Below, piece by piece: positions 36,063 to 49,489 of a stretch of DNA of 64,000 nucleotides (within the stretch, counting starts at the first letter, position 1; the number at the start of each line of letters is the position of its first letter). Position numbers and translations under genes: made by a program. Where the stretch lies: assembly GCA_030549335.1 (NCBI GenBank), contig CM060187.1, positions 59,354,203 to 59,418,202 on the forward strand, in the 5' to 3' direction. This DNA is from Pontederia crassipes (lineage: Eukaryota; Streptophyta; Magnoliopsida; Commelinales; Pontederiaceae). The notes beneath the pieces were generated by a model, which was given only the letters and a program-made list of their open reading frames with translations, did no database searches and was not told where the DNA came from.

Positions 36063-36358
36063 CTGTAGCGCGCTACAGTGAGCGCGCAGGCCTATGGCCC
36101 GCTGCGCGGCACTGTTTGGCGCGGCAGGGGCCTCGGCCAGCTACGTGGCACCACCCAGCACGACGCGCGCGCGGGCTTCGGCCCGCTGAGCAGCGTCGAC
36201 TGGTTCGGCGCGCGGGCCATGGCCCGCTGCGCGGCACTCGCACAACTCAACGTGTGCGAGCTAGTGGCCCGATACGCGGTGCCGTCTGGCGCGGCGCACG
36301 CGGGCAACGGCCCGCTGCGCAGGCTGGCACGATACGCACAGGCCAGTGGTCGTATTGA
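36063..36358. repeat. GC-rich degenerate repeat in the leader of the Copia fossil
   Basis: Phrases such as GGCCCGCTGCGCGGCAC, TGGCGCGGC and CACGCGGGC recur with variation. The block is perhaps 70 percent GC, set between AT-rich sequence on both sides. Confidence 0.8.
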
Positions 36359-37402
36359 ACAGTTATTTGTTTTTTGAAAATTAGATTTAGAACAAACTCG
36401 GGAAAATATAGAAAAATGAGAAATATGTGTTTTTTACCTTAGAAATTTCTGAATTTTTTTCTAATAAATGTGTGATATATTTGTGACATAATTGTATGCA
36501 TTTTCTAGTTATGATGCATTTTCTAGTTATGATGCATTTTCTATGTTATTATGTCCATGATAAATATATATGAGAAAATTAGATTATTCCTAATTTATGC
36601 ACATTATTGAGTTATAAAATATGAATAATTTTATGAAAATTTCAAAATGTTTAATATGCATATTTTGTACTTGGGCATATGATTTTTGCATATTATGCCA
36701 TGTTACTATGTGTAATTAATAGTAACTGATATTCTTATAAATTATCATGTCACAATTAATTCTAAGTATGAGTGATATGTACTTAGTTAGTTTTAATACA
36801 AAATAATCAGATTACGTTTGATTACGAATTTTTTGTATTTTTGAATAATTATGTAGTGAATTAATATGAAATGGAAATTGTTTTATGCAAGAAGTGATCA
36901 TGTAATGTTACTAAGAAAATTTTTAAAATAATTTTTTGAAAAATGTATGACATTTGTTTTATGCATATCAGTTATATTATGCATATTATTAGTACATGAA
37001 ATAGTCATGTTATTTTGTCATAAATTATGTATATGATTGTGAATTTTAAGTAACAATTCATTCATATATATTATTACATGATATGTCTTAATTGCAGTAT
37101 GTCACACTTAAATTGAATTTCCATATGAATTAAATATTCATGCACATAATTATGTAAATTGACATGATAATAAAAAAATTTGCACATTATTAGTTCATTA
37201 TGTGATTTGAACTATAAGAAAGAATGCGTGCATCATGACAATTTGTTATATATTAGGCATAATCTGTGTTATGTGAATTTGTAAGTACTTAATTCACATA
37301 GTTATATATAGTTATGCACAAACTATTTTTTGTCACATTTTTCATGTGAAATATGCACTTAATTATGACAAATTATATTTCCTTATAAATAGAAATATGT
37401 GC

Positions 37403-37454
<52 letters not shown>
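37403..37454. repeat. (AT)n microsatellite inside the Copia fossil
   Basis: An AT run of about 50 bases with one interrupting C. Confidence 0.9.
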
Positions 37455-37460
<6 letters not shown>

Positions 37461-40400
37461 GAAATGAATTGCATGATTTTATGTGATGAAAATTTATGCA
37501 ATAATTTTTTAATTAACGAGACATGCATTTATGTACATGATTGAGACTTATATGACATAAATGTAGATTTAAACATGTAATAATATTTGTGTGATTATTC
37601 GTATGTCTACTATCATGCTTATGTTAATTATATGAGTGTGACAAATAATATTCATTTATATGTAAATGAATTGTATGATTATTTGTGTGCATAGTATACA
37701 TTCATATATATGATTTATGCAATGTTTATTTTGAATGCATATTTGTCAATTATGAATGTGACATGCTTCATAAAACTTAGAATATAAGTTTTGACATTAT
37801 GAAACATAGGTAGTCCAAATAGGACTAAGGCATTTAATTTGTATGATGGTCATGGTAATAATTTTTGTTGAGTGGTGCGTGACATGTGCATGTCAAGGAA
37901 AGTACTGAAAAGAGATTGTTAGTGAGAAATTCAGAACCATCTTTCTCTGTGGACTTACTTAGTGTATTATTAACAGTTTCCAAAAATTATTATGTTTACA
38001 TGGCGTGATGATATTTTTTCGATTATTGTGGTGACAAGGCGAAGGGGTGATGGTTTCCTAATTGGCACCTTACAAATGTAAAGAAGAGCTCCCATCACAG
38101 AATCCTGATTGTCCCAGCCACATTTTTTAAAAATGATATGTTAATCACATCATATATTTTTTTAGATGATTTTGGATGTTTGTTTTTCAAAATGATTTGA
38201 ATAGTATACCTTGGCGCAACATATTATTTTTAACGAATGATAATTATTTTTTCGGATAGTGGGAGCATAGCGATCATCTCGATGTCATTGTCCTAAAAAT
38301 ATTATTATGTCATTATTTATGAATATATGCGACAAGAAGACATGCAAAAACTAACTCATTTCCCATATGTAATTTTGACCATAGATAAATGACACAAAAA
38401 TAAATCTGTCCAATATGACAAAATTAAAAGGAATATGTAAAAAGTAACCCATGACAAAACGTGATTTCTATCAAGCATGATCATTGTCACGATTCTCACG
38501 ATCTTGATATAACGAAATTATCAAGAAAATAATAACTCTTACATAAGTTTTTCTTCAACAGATATGTTCTATATCTGATGATAAACTTGACGACTGAGTT
38601 AAAGGATCTTGGTCATATTTTTTTGACCACGTGATAGTTACTTATTTTTAATAAGTACAGTAAGCTTGCGCACATATTTGATGTTTAGTAAAAATATTAA
38701 ATATTTTGACATTTATTTGAAGAACGTTTGTCATCTTCAACTACGACATATGTTGTCCATGTCAAAATAAGAAAATTGCTATGAGTTTTCGACAGAAATC
38801 GTAGTCCAGTGAATAATGTATAGATACTAAGAAGGGCTAATGCTACTCACATCGATGTGGGAAGCATGATGGCAAAGTTAATATAAATAAAACAAAGTGC
38901 TACACTTGTGACAAATACGATAATTTTTGCTCGTGATTGCATTGAGTCGAAAAATGTTAATATAATCGTATGGTAGTTTTGTTTAAATGATAATATTGAT
39001 TTGTTATTGAACCTCGTCCTTTTCGTGGACTGAGATTATTGGAACAGCTTATCATGCAATTAAAGAATAATGAATTCTTTATATAACTTAGCTTGCAAGC
39101 CAAAGGACATAGTTGGAAACAACATGAAAGTGAGAGTTAAAATGATTATGACTTGGAAAATTTTTTTTTACAATAGATGAATCATTTTATCTCATTGTCC
39201 TACTATATCACTTTTTTAAAGTGGATGTGTCTATAGTATCTACATTTGTTATTTGGATAAACGTATATTCATGTTTATCATTAAATTTCATATTTAATGA
39301 AATTCCTTTACGAGAATTTTCTAAAAATAATTTTCCATGTCTTGATTACTTTAAGTATTCAAGTTGAATATTTATGTCATATGTGACATAAATAAGTATG
39401 CCAAAAGTTTTGCCTGGTCAATTTGTGACATTTTTTAGGCAATATAAATATAGACTAGCTCGAGAAATATACTTTCTCGCTAAAATTATTTTGCCTATTT
39501 TTGTGACAATGTCTAATTGACTTAATATATGCAAATCATTTTTGAACAGGAAATTGCAATAATCCATTTGTATTGAATGTCTAAGATTCTATATGGTTTC
39601 TTTCATCATATTGAATGTCATGATTTATCTAAGTTGCTAACATGAATTATTTTATACAAATTCATGAACTTAGATGGAGATTCAAATATGATCGCAACAT
39701 TAATGCCTTGCTGACTAATTTGATAATGCGAAATTATTGAGACTTATTCAAATAGTCGAGTGATGTGTGTGGCGCAAATAAAATTCCAATGTTATATTTG
39801 AAATATTGTTATTAATGCTGCCTAAATGTTACTGATATATCAAGTAGAGATATAACATTCATGAATATATTTTTGGCTGAACGAGATTATGTAATATCTT
39901 CATAAGTTGAAGATATGCGGATTGATTTGTGGTTTGTCCGTATTCTTTTCCCACACATCACTTCGAGTGAGAGCAATTCACAGTCAAGTCATGATTAATG
40001 TTCATTTATTGAAACATATAAATTGTGTTTCACGTTGTCAATGTCGAATGACTATATAAAATGAACATGAGCCAAAAATAAGTGATGAAGGCTCTCTCGA
40101 CCTAAATTAAAGAAAATGGATTAATGCAAAGTGTTAGAGTCGACTTGTTATTGAAATAAGTCGATATGAATGATAAGAGATTTAAAAGTGACGAAAAATA
40201 ATAATCGCAAAAGGAGTGCTGACTCTAGAGAAATTATTATGTTTTTTCTCTTATTCGTCAAAACTCTAGCTATTGTTTCACTATTAGATGAAAATTACAT
40301 AACACTATTTAAATGTTTAAATGTAAAAGTATTGAGCGGAATATGTAAATTGCGACGGTCCAATTATGGATTTAGTATTCATCTAAATAATGATATAAGT

Positions 40401-42286
40401 ATCATTAGGTGTACATCCATTTTTATGGATAAATATGTGAAACAATATTATGTATAGTTAGAAGTAATAAGGGATTTCTTCTATTAATGAATAACTTAAT
40501 GTCTTTCTATAGAAATGACATGGGTGAGACAATTATTCACACTGGATGTGAAAATTAAATAAGAATTGTTCAAGTAAATTTATTACTTTGTAGTTGTCTG
40601 TTATAAAGACAAATTGAACATTCTACGAGAAATTGTACACTCACCGATACCCTTATTAAAAGAGATAATTTTGGATCTCGTGATTTTTTTCTATGACTCT
40701 AGTAAGGAAATTTCTTTTGTAAATATGGCCAATGATCAGACATGCACAATAAGTTGAGCAGTCTGATATTTGTGTCAATGGTCAAATAAAATATTTACGT
40801 ATTTATACAAGGCGCCTATATGGCGATTAAGAGAATAATGAGACACCTTAGGGGCATGTTGACTCTTGTTTTGCACTATGATGGAGATCGAGTTATAAAT
40901 TTGCTTAATAAATAGACGCCTATTAAGATGACGATATTAACAAGCAAATGTATATCTCCACTAATGTCTTCATGTTATAGAATGACATTGTTGCAGAGTT
41001 TAGCTAAAGCAAAACTATATATAAAATAGTCAACTATGAAAATTGAGGTTGTGTTACACTCAATGATGGTATGAAACACTTTGGTTAAGTAAATTATTTT
41101 ACTCATATATTGTCAATGATCAAGTATATCCTTTGTTGCAATATGTATGTCACTATTGCTTGATAAAATGATAACTATTATAAGGGAAAATATATTAATG
41201 TCTTGACAATGTGAAGAAGGTACATGTTTAGGTATTATATTGATGAATACATGTTTAAGTATGTGATACGTACTAAGCATTTTCGACTGTCGCATTAATA
41301 TGCGCAAAGTTTATGCGGTAATGTATTCTATATCTTCTTGTGATGAATAAAATTATGTTAAATTTTGTTCTAGAGTTAGTTAATGTTTTTGATAATGCAT
41401 GTAGAGTATGTCAATTCATGCACGAGATTATCAGTCATACAGATAATCACTTCGGTGCTTAGTGCATAACGAGCGAAGATGAAATGATTTAGATTCAGAT
41501 ATATGATCTAAGATCGCCCTAATATGTTCTGGAGGATGACACAGTTGTGTATATAACTCTGTGTAGCCTGATATGTCCAAAATTATATGGATTGTGAACA
41601 TGTAGCTTCTTTCCATACGTGATCGAAGTCCCGACAACGAGTTCGAAACAACGTAGAAAAGTCTTCGACGATCCGTCTTCCGCTGTGAGGTATTTCGATA
41701 ATACCCTTGTTTATTTATTACCAATTCCTTCAAGTCGCAATACCTATATTCTTTCGAGGCCTCGCGAGGGGTGAGCCACCTGAAACACGGGAACTCGATG
41801 TCGACGATGATGAACAAACGTTGATCTTGAGGTCGCGATACCTATCTTCTTGAGGTCCGGTGAGGGGGAGAGAGAAAATAAAGAAAGGAGAGAGATTATA
41901 TTTTTATAACATATTTTAGTATCATATTCGAATTACATTTTCATATAGGTATCGCGACCTGAAGATGAACGTCGACAACATGCACCCGATTCAACTCGGG
42001 ATCACCATATTCCACGAGCAAGAGGATGCGGAGCCAATGCGCGAGCTGGCAGTTCAACTTCTCCGTCTTCAAACCGGAGACGAGGTTATATTTGCAGGAG
42101 TCGATCGAATTTCTCCGGCGGAATGGGATGGACTTCGAGAGGAACATGCGAGCGGCATCCCGACGATTTGGACCTCGACGGTACTATTTAACCAGAAGTT
42201 GTACGCGTGGGGTGAAAGTCATGAACTGATGAAGTGGGTCACCTTCCATGGCTTGTACGACGTAGCCTACATCTTGAAGCTCGTGA

Positions 42287-42306
42287 CGGGGGGGGGGGGG
42301 GGGGGA
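42287..42306. repeat. Poly-G run in CAF1 copy B
   Basis: About 18 consecutive G with one A near the end. It lies where copy C has ACCGGAGAGAGGCC, so it is an expansion within former coding sequence. Confidence 0.85.
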
Positions 42307-42483
42307 GGCCAGAGTTGGCCAGTTTCTTGATCATGGCCAGGAATTTGCTAGGCGATCGAGTATTTCGACATCAACATCAAGTACATCACCAGATTCTGCT
42401 AAGGCTTTGGTGGAGGAGAGATCGGACATGCGAGGATGTCGGAATTGATGGGGGTTGCTAGAGAAGGCCCCTAGCATCAGGCC

Positions 42484-45321
42484 TATCAGAGCAACTAACT
42501 ACTTCAACATAGTTATCTTAGAATAATTCAAACTTGTAATTGTCTCCAGTTTATTAGGTCCACTTACGTATTATATGGAATGTATAATGGAGGTCATGAT
42601 GTGTGTTCTGTTGTAACTAACACATCTATAAATTAATAACAGAACTCAATTATTCTGTGTGGGAAAATTGTGTCTTCATGGTATCAGAGCCACCATGACA
42701 ACTCCACTGTCTACCATAACATCTATCACCAACTCATCACCAAATTTGATCACACTTCCCTCTTTCAATCAAGTGAATCATTTTTTGACGTTGAAGCTAT
42801 CATCAACCAATTATTTACTCTAGAAAACACAGCTGCTACCTCTTCTCGTAGCCTTGAATTAGAAGGATTTGTTGATGGCAAACTTCCCTGTCCCACGACA
42901 GAAACAGAACCAACAACCCATGATGATTCAACTCCTATCCTCAGCATTCAAGAGTGGAAGCATCGTGAACAGCTTAGTATATACTAAGCTAGCTGTTAGC
43001 ATCTCTATAAGAAGAAGTGTTACCCATTGTTGTGGGTCTCAGGACTTCTCATCAAGTATGGACAACACTGAAAGATGCATTTGGAGCTCCATCTGAAGCC
43101 CGTATCCTGCAAATCAAAATGTAGTTACGAAATCTCAAGAGAGGTGATACACCAGTTTCCCAGTATCTTCGCAATGCAAAATATGATGAGCTTTCAGCAG
43201 CTGGTCATCCACTTAGTACCTCTAGCTTCAATGCAATAGTATTTATCAACCTTGGTAATGAATTCAATGATATTGTTGCTTCTCTCGTGGTACGCACATC
43301 ACTAGTGAACTATCCAGAGCTTCACAGTCTGCTAACAAGCCATGATATTAGGCTTCAACAACAACGTGGTACCGATCAGTCCCTTCAACCACAAGCAAAT
43401 TTCATCAAAGCAACACAACAACACCCTAGTGCATCGTCACACTTCAGACCGCGGGGACGAGGAGGACGTGGTCGCGGACGCAACCAAGGACATCGTGACA
43501 CATATCTGTGTCCTGTATGTGGATTACCAGGCCATAGCCTTTCCAGTGTCAATATCGCCACCCTGCAACTAATCTTCCTCAAGCCTACAATGCTCAACTG
43601 CAGCCACCTGCCTCCACCTCAGACACAATCTCACAACTTGGAGCCTACTCCGAGTGGTTTCTAGATACGGGCGCAACTCACCATACCACGCCAGACATCC
43701 AAGCCTTAAGTTCTGCAGAACCTTACAATGGCCACGACAATTACAGGTTGGCAATGGTATATTGTTACCAATTCATCATATAGGTACTTCATCCCTTGTG
43801 TCTTCTCGAGGCCTGCTTCATTTAAACAATATTATGCTCTCACCTCAACTGTTCACCCTTCCTCATTCCTCACTCCGACTTGTTTCATATCTACAAACAA
43901 GTCTCCTTAGTGGCGCCACACAATGATAGAGGAACTTAACGCCATCATTCATAACAATACCTGGTCCTTAGTACCTCGCCGTCCTTCCATGAATGTTATA
44001 GGTAGCAAATGGGTGTTTCGAATTAAATACAACCCTGATGACACAATCAATCATCATAAAGCTCAACTTGTTGCAAAGGATTACCATCAGACAACCGGTC
44101 TTGACTATCATGAAACGTTTAGACCTGTCATAAAACCTACCACAATATGTCTCATTCTATCCATTACTGTTTCTAAAGGCTGGCCAATTAATCAAATTGA
44201 TATCAACAATACTTTTTTTCATGGCCATCTTGCTAAATCCGTCTTCATGGAACAACCTCCTGGTTACCCTGATGAGCACTTTTCCCATCATGTCTGTCGT
44301 CTCAATAAGTCTATATACGGCCTCAAACAACTTCCACGAGATTGGTTTGCGACACTTTCCAGTGCTCTTCTCACTTTTGGCTTCAAGCCATGCACAACAG
44401 ATACCTCATTGTTCATTCACAACAATGCAACTGAGCCGACTTATGTTCTTGTTTACGTTGATGATATTATCATCACCGGCTCCACTCCTTTAGTTGTCAA
44501 CTAAGTCATCTGTCATCTTCAACAATCTTTTGCTGTAAAAAACCTTGGTCCTCTCCATTATTTCATGGGTGTAGAAGTTCACAAGTCCTCCAATGGTCTT
44601 CTTCTCTCCCAACAAAAATACGTCCATGATCTCCTTCGACGAACCCAATTGCATAACTCCAAACTAGTCTGAACACCACTTGCCGGTCGCACCAAATTAC
44701 TTCCTACCACCAGCAACTCCTTCGACAATCCCACTTTCTATCGCCAAGCTGTAGGTTCACTTCAATATCTAGCCATCACTCGCCCTGACATCTCATTTGC
44801 AGTCCATTACATATGTCAATTCATGCACAGTCCGTCAGTAGATCATTGGCAAGCTGTTAAAAGAATTCTCCGTTACCTAAAACATACTGCACATTTCAGC
44901 CTTCATATTACCCCCTCCACTTCCCTCCACCTCCAAGCCTTTTCTGATGCAAATCCTATGGAGGGTATCTCATTTATCTTGGGACAAACCTTATTTCCTG
45001 GGCAGCACGCAAACAACGAGTTGTGTCTCGTTCATCCACAGAATCAGAATATCGGGCTTTGGCGGACTTCACTACAGAACTCATATGGTTGCAGTCCTTA
45101 ATGAAGGAAATCAGTGTACAGACAATCGCGCCTGTTCTGTGGTGCGATAACATTGGTGCAACTTACTTATCGGCAAATCCTGTATTTCACGCACGTTCAA
45201 AGCACATTGAAGTTGATTTTCATTTCGTCAGAGAAGAGGTTGTCAAGAAACGTCTCACAATACGCTATATCTCAACTCATGACCAACTGGCAGACTTATG
45301 ACCAAACCAATTGTGTCTTCA
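42484..45321 (+). mobile_element. Copia-type LTR retrotransposon fossil (about 2.8 kb) inside CAF1 copy B
   Basis: The left LTR is about 42484-42678, ending TTGTGTCTTCA. It is followed at once by TGGTATCAGAGC (primer-binding site). The element ends with the same TTGTGTCTTCA at 45321. An exact 5-bp target duplication AGGCC flanks it (42479-42483 and 45322-45326). Parts seen in order are a gag-like region with a zinc-knuckle-like CPVCGLPGHS (about 43507), a DTGA protease motif (about 43667), a reverse transcriptase with YVDD (about 44455) and an RNase H end ([14 protein letters not shown], about 45200). The order gag-PR-RT-RH without env is Copia. It is broken, with several breaks, and is much shorter than the usual roughly 5 kb. 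No age is proposed, as the LTRs cannot be compared over their full length. Confidence 0.88.
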
Positions 45322-45660
45322 AGGCCGGCCATGATAGATGCTGGTCGGAGTCGTGTTTCAAGCAATGAGGCACAAGTACGGCATTTTCTACGGCGATCAA
45401 TCTCGTTCCCAGTCCATTCTATGTGGGAGTGTTGTATGGCCTCCACAGACCAAGTCAAGTCATCAGAGAGATATCGTTGACACTGCCATCGCCTCCGGTG
45501 CATGCAGCTGTTGCCGCCTGCCACCTTATCCGACGATGCCCGGACAATTCCTACGTCTGCAATATCGTCCACCGGTCCTTGGTCATCTTGCACCGCGGGC
45601 TTCACGACCATACCATCAGTATCGGCCACCATATTGTCCACCACACCCGCGTAGTCTGAG

Positions 45661-46045
45661 TTAGATTTCTATGTCAGTGGATTGTGCTTCATTTCTGGTA
45701 ACTTCAATTTTGTGATGTGTTCTGAATTTGTTCGTGTTGCAACTTGTAACTTCCATTTTTGCATATAATGATACGTGTCTTTGTACCATCTTGTTGGAAA
45801 CTTTGATCAATAATTTTTTCTCCCATAATTATTCTATTCATTCTTTTTATATATGAAGTATAAGATAAACAGGGTTAATCATATATTTCAATTAGAATCA
45901 CCAAATTATAATAATAACTTTGCGTTTAATGTACTTTTGCCAAATGACTTTGGTGTCAGATAAATTCTCAGACACGTAATCGCACAGATAATGAGGTTGT
46001 TACTATTCATAAAAAAATTATCTTTTCATTGTAACCACCAGTTGC

Positions 46046-46102
<57 letters not shown>

Positions 46103-48064
46103 TATGTAATTGTATTAACTTTTTTTTTGTCAATATCGAAACAGTTTTAGGGTTTGTTGGAATAGTTATTGTTAATAAAAATATTTTACATAATATCTAA
46201 ATAATTTTAGAATTTATATATGATAAATAATATATTATGTATATTATTAAATGAATGATGAAATGTTAAAAGCAAGTTATAAATTTTAGAATATTGATTG
46301 ATATCGTATACTAGAAAAAGTGGAGATGAACTATAAATAAAAAACTTAAAAGAAAGGAATCTAGGATAAAAATTAAATATTAAAATTATATCTTGAATGT
46401 ATTGATTTTTTTGTCAATATCTGAACTATTTTACTATTTAGTTGTAATAGTTATTATTAAGCAAAATATTTTTTATAATATCTAAAACAAATAAAGTTTA
46501 AACATGATGGATAATGCATTTTGTATATTATTCAAATAGAAAAATAGCATATTTTTAAAAATATCTATAACTTTAAGAATATTAATTGATATTATTTACT
46601 TTAATATGGAGAGATGGATGGAGTTGATATTTAATTAATAAATATCTAAATTAATAAAAAATGAGTTTTAATATTTATTTAACAAAATAATATATATTCA
46701 TAAATTTATCTTATCAAAAGAAAGATAATCTTTATGTGTTATGAATTTGAATATATCTATTTAATCATAATAATAATCTATATTATATAAAACAATTAAC
46801 GACAAGTCAAAGATGTCGTATCAAATTATTATTATTTTAATAAATCATTTATTTATTATTACTTTATTAGAAAAATATTAGTGTTTTATCACACTTTTAT
46901 GATAGCATATGAGATGGAGGGTTAAGATTTGTGCGCGCCGGTTCATGACATAAGGCGGAGGCGGTTTGGCGCGCAATTCGAGCGGAGGGCGGTGGGCGGC
47001 GAGCAAAGGGCGAGCAGAGGGCGGAGGACAACGACGAGTTGCGATCAACGAGCGGAGGGCGCATGGTGGACATAGGGCGAAGGATGAAAGAGGGAGATTG
47101 ATCAAGGAGAGCAGAGGGCGTAGGGCGGTGGTGATTGAGTGAGCAAATTTGGATCGGAGGGGTTCCTTCAGATCCTTCGCCTTTCTTTGCACGACGTGAG
47201 CGAATTTGGATATGCAAGATGGAGATCTAGATCTGCACGGTGCGAGCTCAGCGAGGCGAGCAGCGAACGTTGCGAGGGAGCGATGAAGGTCGCGTCGCCG
47301 CTGCTGGAAGGAAGACCGGAGACACGAAGCGCTCTATACCGGACAAACACTTGGCGAACCGGATGCTAGAACTGCTACGAATCGACGCATGCAGATCTTG
47401 GCCCTCTATCTCAAATGAGAGCACACTAATATTCCTCAATTATTCCTATTTCTAAAATTATGGTAGGAAACGAGAGGAGAATTGTGGTCAACGAAGAAGA
47501 ATTCGATATATTATTGATAACTCTCATGCCCAAGTCAAAAAAGCATTTAAAAGCTCATGAGCATGCTATATAGCCTAAAGGAGAAACCGAAGTGTCACTT
47601 TATTTAACACCAAGTGCCTATTCTAATAATAACAAATAAAGTTGCGAAAGTATATTTAAATAATTATATGATAATATAATTTTGAAATACATAATTAAAC
47701 AAATAATCAACCTTTTTCAAAATTATTTTTTTACTATGATAAATATATCGAATTTGTCTACATTTTTTGCAAAATGTATAAAATTAAGTATCTCTAAACT
47801 ATGATGAGAAAATTGGTACGCCATATTTTTATCTCATATGTGTAATTGATTTAATTCGACGTCTAAACTTACAATATGAAAAAAGGAGCTTTAAAGATTG
47901 ATAATGTTGGATGTGTGATTATAACAAAAATTGACTTATGAGCAACAAACCAAAGTATGAGGTATGTGCCATTTTCTCCAAATAATGAGATTGAGATAAA
48001 TTTTAATGTATTTTCTATATAGTGGTTTACTAAAAGGATCATATGTTAATAAAATCCCTCTACC
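45661..48064. other. Non-coding DNA with a GC-rich island
   Basis: The first 220 bases are the relic 3' flank of CAF1 copy B. A (TAA)n run follows at 46046-46102. About 46915-47400 is a GC-rich island with repeated GGCGGAGGGCG-type phrases and open frames on both strands but no recognisable domain. The rest is AT-rich. Confidence 0.5.
46046..46102. repeat. (TAA)n microsatellite
   Basis: About 19 TAA/AAT units. Confidence 0.95.
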
Positions 48065-48068
48065 TACC

Positions 48069-48071
<3 letters not shown>

Positions 48072-48136
<65 letters not shown>
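48072..48136. repeat. (CT)n(TA)n compound microsatellite
   Basis: About 36 bases of CT followed directly by about 28 bases of TA. Confidence 0.95.
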
Positions 48137-48139
<3 letters not shown>

Positions 48140-48424
48140 TATAACTCTATATCTATACTATATATATATTCATTTATATGGAGAGGTAGAAGTTATAAAT
48201 TGATGCTTTTATGAAACTAAATAATGTTAACAGTCTAAAATATGATGGATAATCCATGTATTTTGCAACTACTACTAACATTAACAATTGAGAAGTTTAA
48301 ATATTTTTAAACTAATCATATCTTATATTATCTATATATATATAAAAGCGGAGGTAAAAGCATAGAGTACGAGAGCGTGACAAGTGGCCTCACGACAATA
48401 TGACACATGTAATTTAATAATAAA

Positions 48425-48545
48425 GTATTAATATTTAAGATAATAATCTTAATTTAATTCAAGTATTAATATTTAAGATAATAATCTTAATTTAATTCAA
48501 GTATTAATATTTAAGATAATAATATCAATTTAATTCAAATTTAAT
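48425..48545. repeat. Three tandem 38-bp units inside the Helitron-like element
   Basis: The unit AAGTATTAATATTTAAGATA followed by ATAATCTTAATTTAATTC is repeated three times. The third copy has small changes. Confidence 0.9.
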
Positions 48546-48594
48546 ATTAGTTAAGAATTTATCCAACTCAGTTGATTTAATTTTAAGATTGGAA

Positions 48595-48755
48595 CATAAT
48601 ATAGATAAATTTTAATAAAATAGTTATATGTAACTTCTTATCCTAAACACTAATTCTAATCATAATATAGATAACATAATATAGATAAATTTTAATATAA
48701 TAGTTATATGTAACTTCTTATCCTAAACACTAATTCTAATCATAATATAGATAAA
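48595..48755. repeat. Tandem duplication of about 80 bp inside the Helitron-like element
   Basis: The segment running from ATAGATAAATTTTAAT through GTTATATGTAACTTCTTATC to CACTAATTCTAATCATAAT occurs twice in succession, almost unchanged. Confidence 0.88.
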
Positions 48756-49442
48756 TTTACCCAAGTTCGAACTTGACAACCATGTAGAATACTAATCTTA
48801 ATCTGTTTATGTATATACTAATGCTATTATTTATCCTAATATTATCCTAAGACGCATATATCCTAATATTACAAAATATTATCATAATAATAATTTTATA
48901 ATATCGCTACATGGACTTCTACCAAGTTTTTTTTTCACGATGACATGAATAATCCAATATAATATTTATATATAATTTATTAGGACAAACAAAACTTAGT
49001 TCACACGTTGATTTTAATCCTTATATTTGATACTAATATTTAAGATTCAATTAAGTATATGATTAAAATGTAATTTAAGATGTAGCAGTTAAATTTTATT
49101 CATTTAGTTTTGGATTCTTTAATTCGAGTATAAGTAGGACTTAATAACACTAATAACCGCAACCTATTTAATCCTTATAATAACCATTATCGCAATTTAG
49201 TTTTTATTCTTTTAGTTTTGAATTCTTTAATCTGAGTAGGGAATTACATTAATAATTTCAATCTATTTCAAATTATAATATTAACCTTAATCCTAATCCT
49301 AATATAAAAATTATATGCTCAGATTGCATTAAATTAATCAAATAAAGAAACGTTCCTAATTTACTTATGATTATTCAAATCCTATTCTGTCTTGACATTT
49401 CCAATAAAAAATAATATTTAAATTGATAACTGTAATCAAATC

Positions 49443-49489
<47 letters not shown>

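Larger units (their letters stand above)
35477..41732 (+). mobile_element. Copia-type LTR retrotransposon fossil (about 6.3 kb) inside CAF1 copy A
   Basis: The 5' LTR is 35477-35850, starting TGTTGGACC and ending TTCCTTCA. It is followed at once by TTGGTATCAGAGTCG, the initiator-Met tRNA primer-binding type common in Copia. The element ends at 41732 with the same TTCCTTCA. The two LTRs can be paired over about their last 150 bases and differ at roughly one base in ten by eye, suggesting an insertion a few million years old. The flanks GGTCG (35472-35476) and AGTCG (41733-41737) are a nearly exact 5-bp target duplication. A GC-rich repetitive leader (36063-36358) is followed by a very AT-rich interior without a clear long frame. 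It is an old, heavily broken copy with many breaks. Confidence 0.85.
34955..41870 (-). pseudogene. CAF1-type deadenylase copy A, dead, split by a Copia insertion
   Basis: On the minus strand, the part encoding the FPCFRWLTPREA region lies at about 41817-41733 and the rest at 35476-34955. The two parts are separated by an LTR retrotransposon of about 6.3 kb. The 3' part reads KLFGGESRGPMKWVTFHGLYD and, in another frame, HQAGHE...LVG, so the frame is broken. Homology to copy C stops near the VFHAMRRKYG position, so the proline-rich tail is missing. Just upstream (about 41868-41820) a second fragment of the same YRDLKMNV segment is present, pointing to local rearrangement. Family: CCR4-NOT RNase D-like poly(A) deadenylase. 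This copy cannot make the enzyme. Confidence 0.85.
41940..45660 (+). pseudogene. CAF1-type deadenylase copy B, dead, split by a second Copia insertion
   Basis: The plus-strand remnant runs from the YRDLKMNV segment (about 41947) to 42483 and resumes at 45322-45660 after a 2.8-kb retrotransposon. The front lacks the first 55-60 residues, including the DTE catalytic motif. Recognisable parts are MNVDNMHPIQLGIT, LYAWGESHELMKWVTFHGLYD, and, after the insertion, AGHDRCW and a Pro/Tyr-rich tail. A G-run of about 18 replaces the short GGGG of copy C near 42287, and the frame changes more than once. Sequence past the stop (about 45660-45880) still resembles the 3' flank of copy C, so gene plus flank were duplicated. 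It lies head to head with copy A, about 100 bases apart. Confidence 0.85.

Noticed and set aside
36078-36377. 99-codon Ala/Arg/Gly-rich open frame
   Set aside because: It is the GC-rich repeat in the leader of a Copia fossil and has no protein signature.
48425-48545. Regular 38-bp repeats considered as a CRISPR-like array
   Set aside because: The units are contiguous with no spacers, in a eukaryotic Helitron-like element; a plain tandem repeat.
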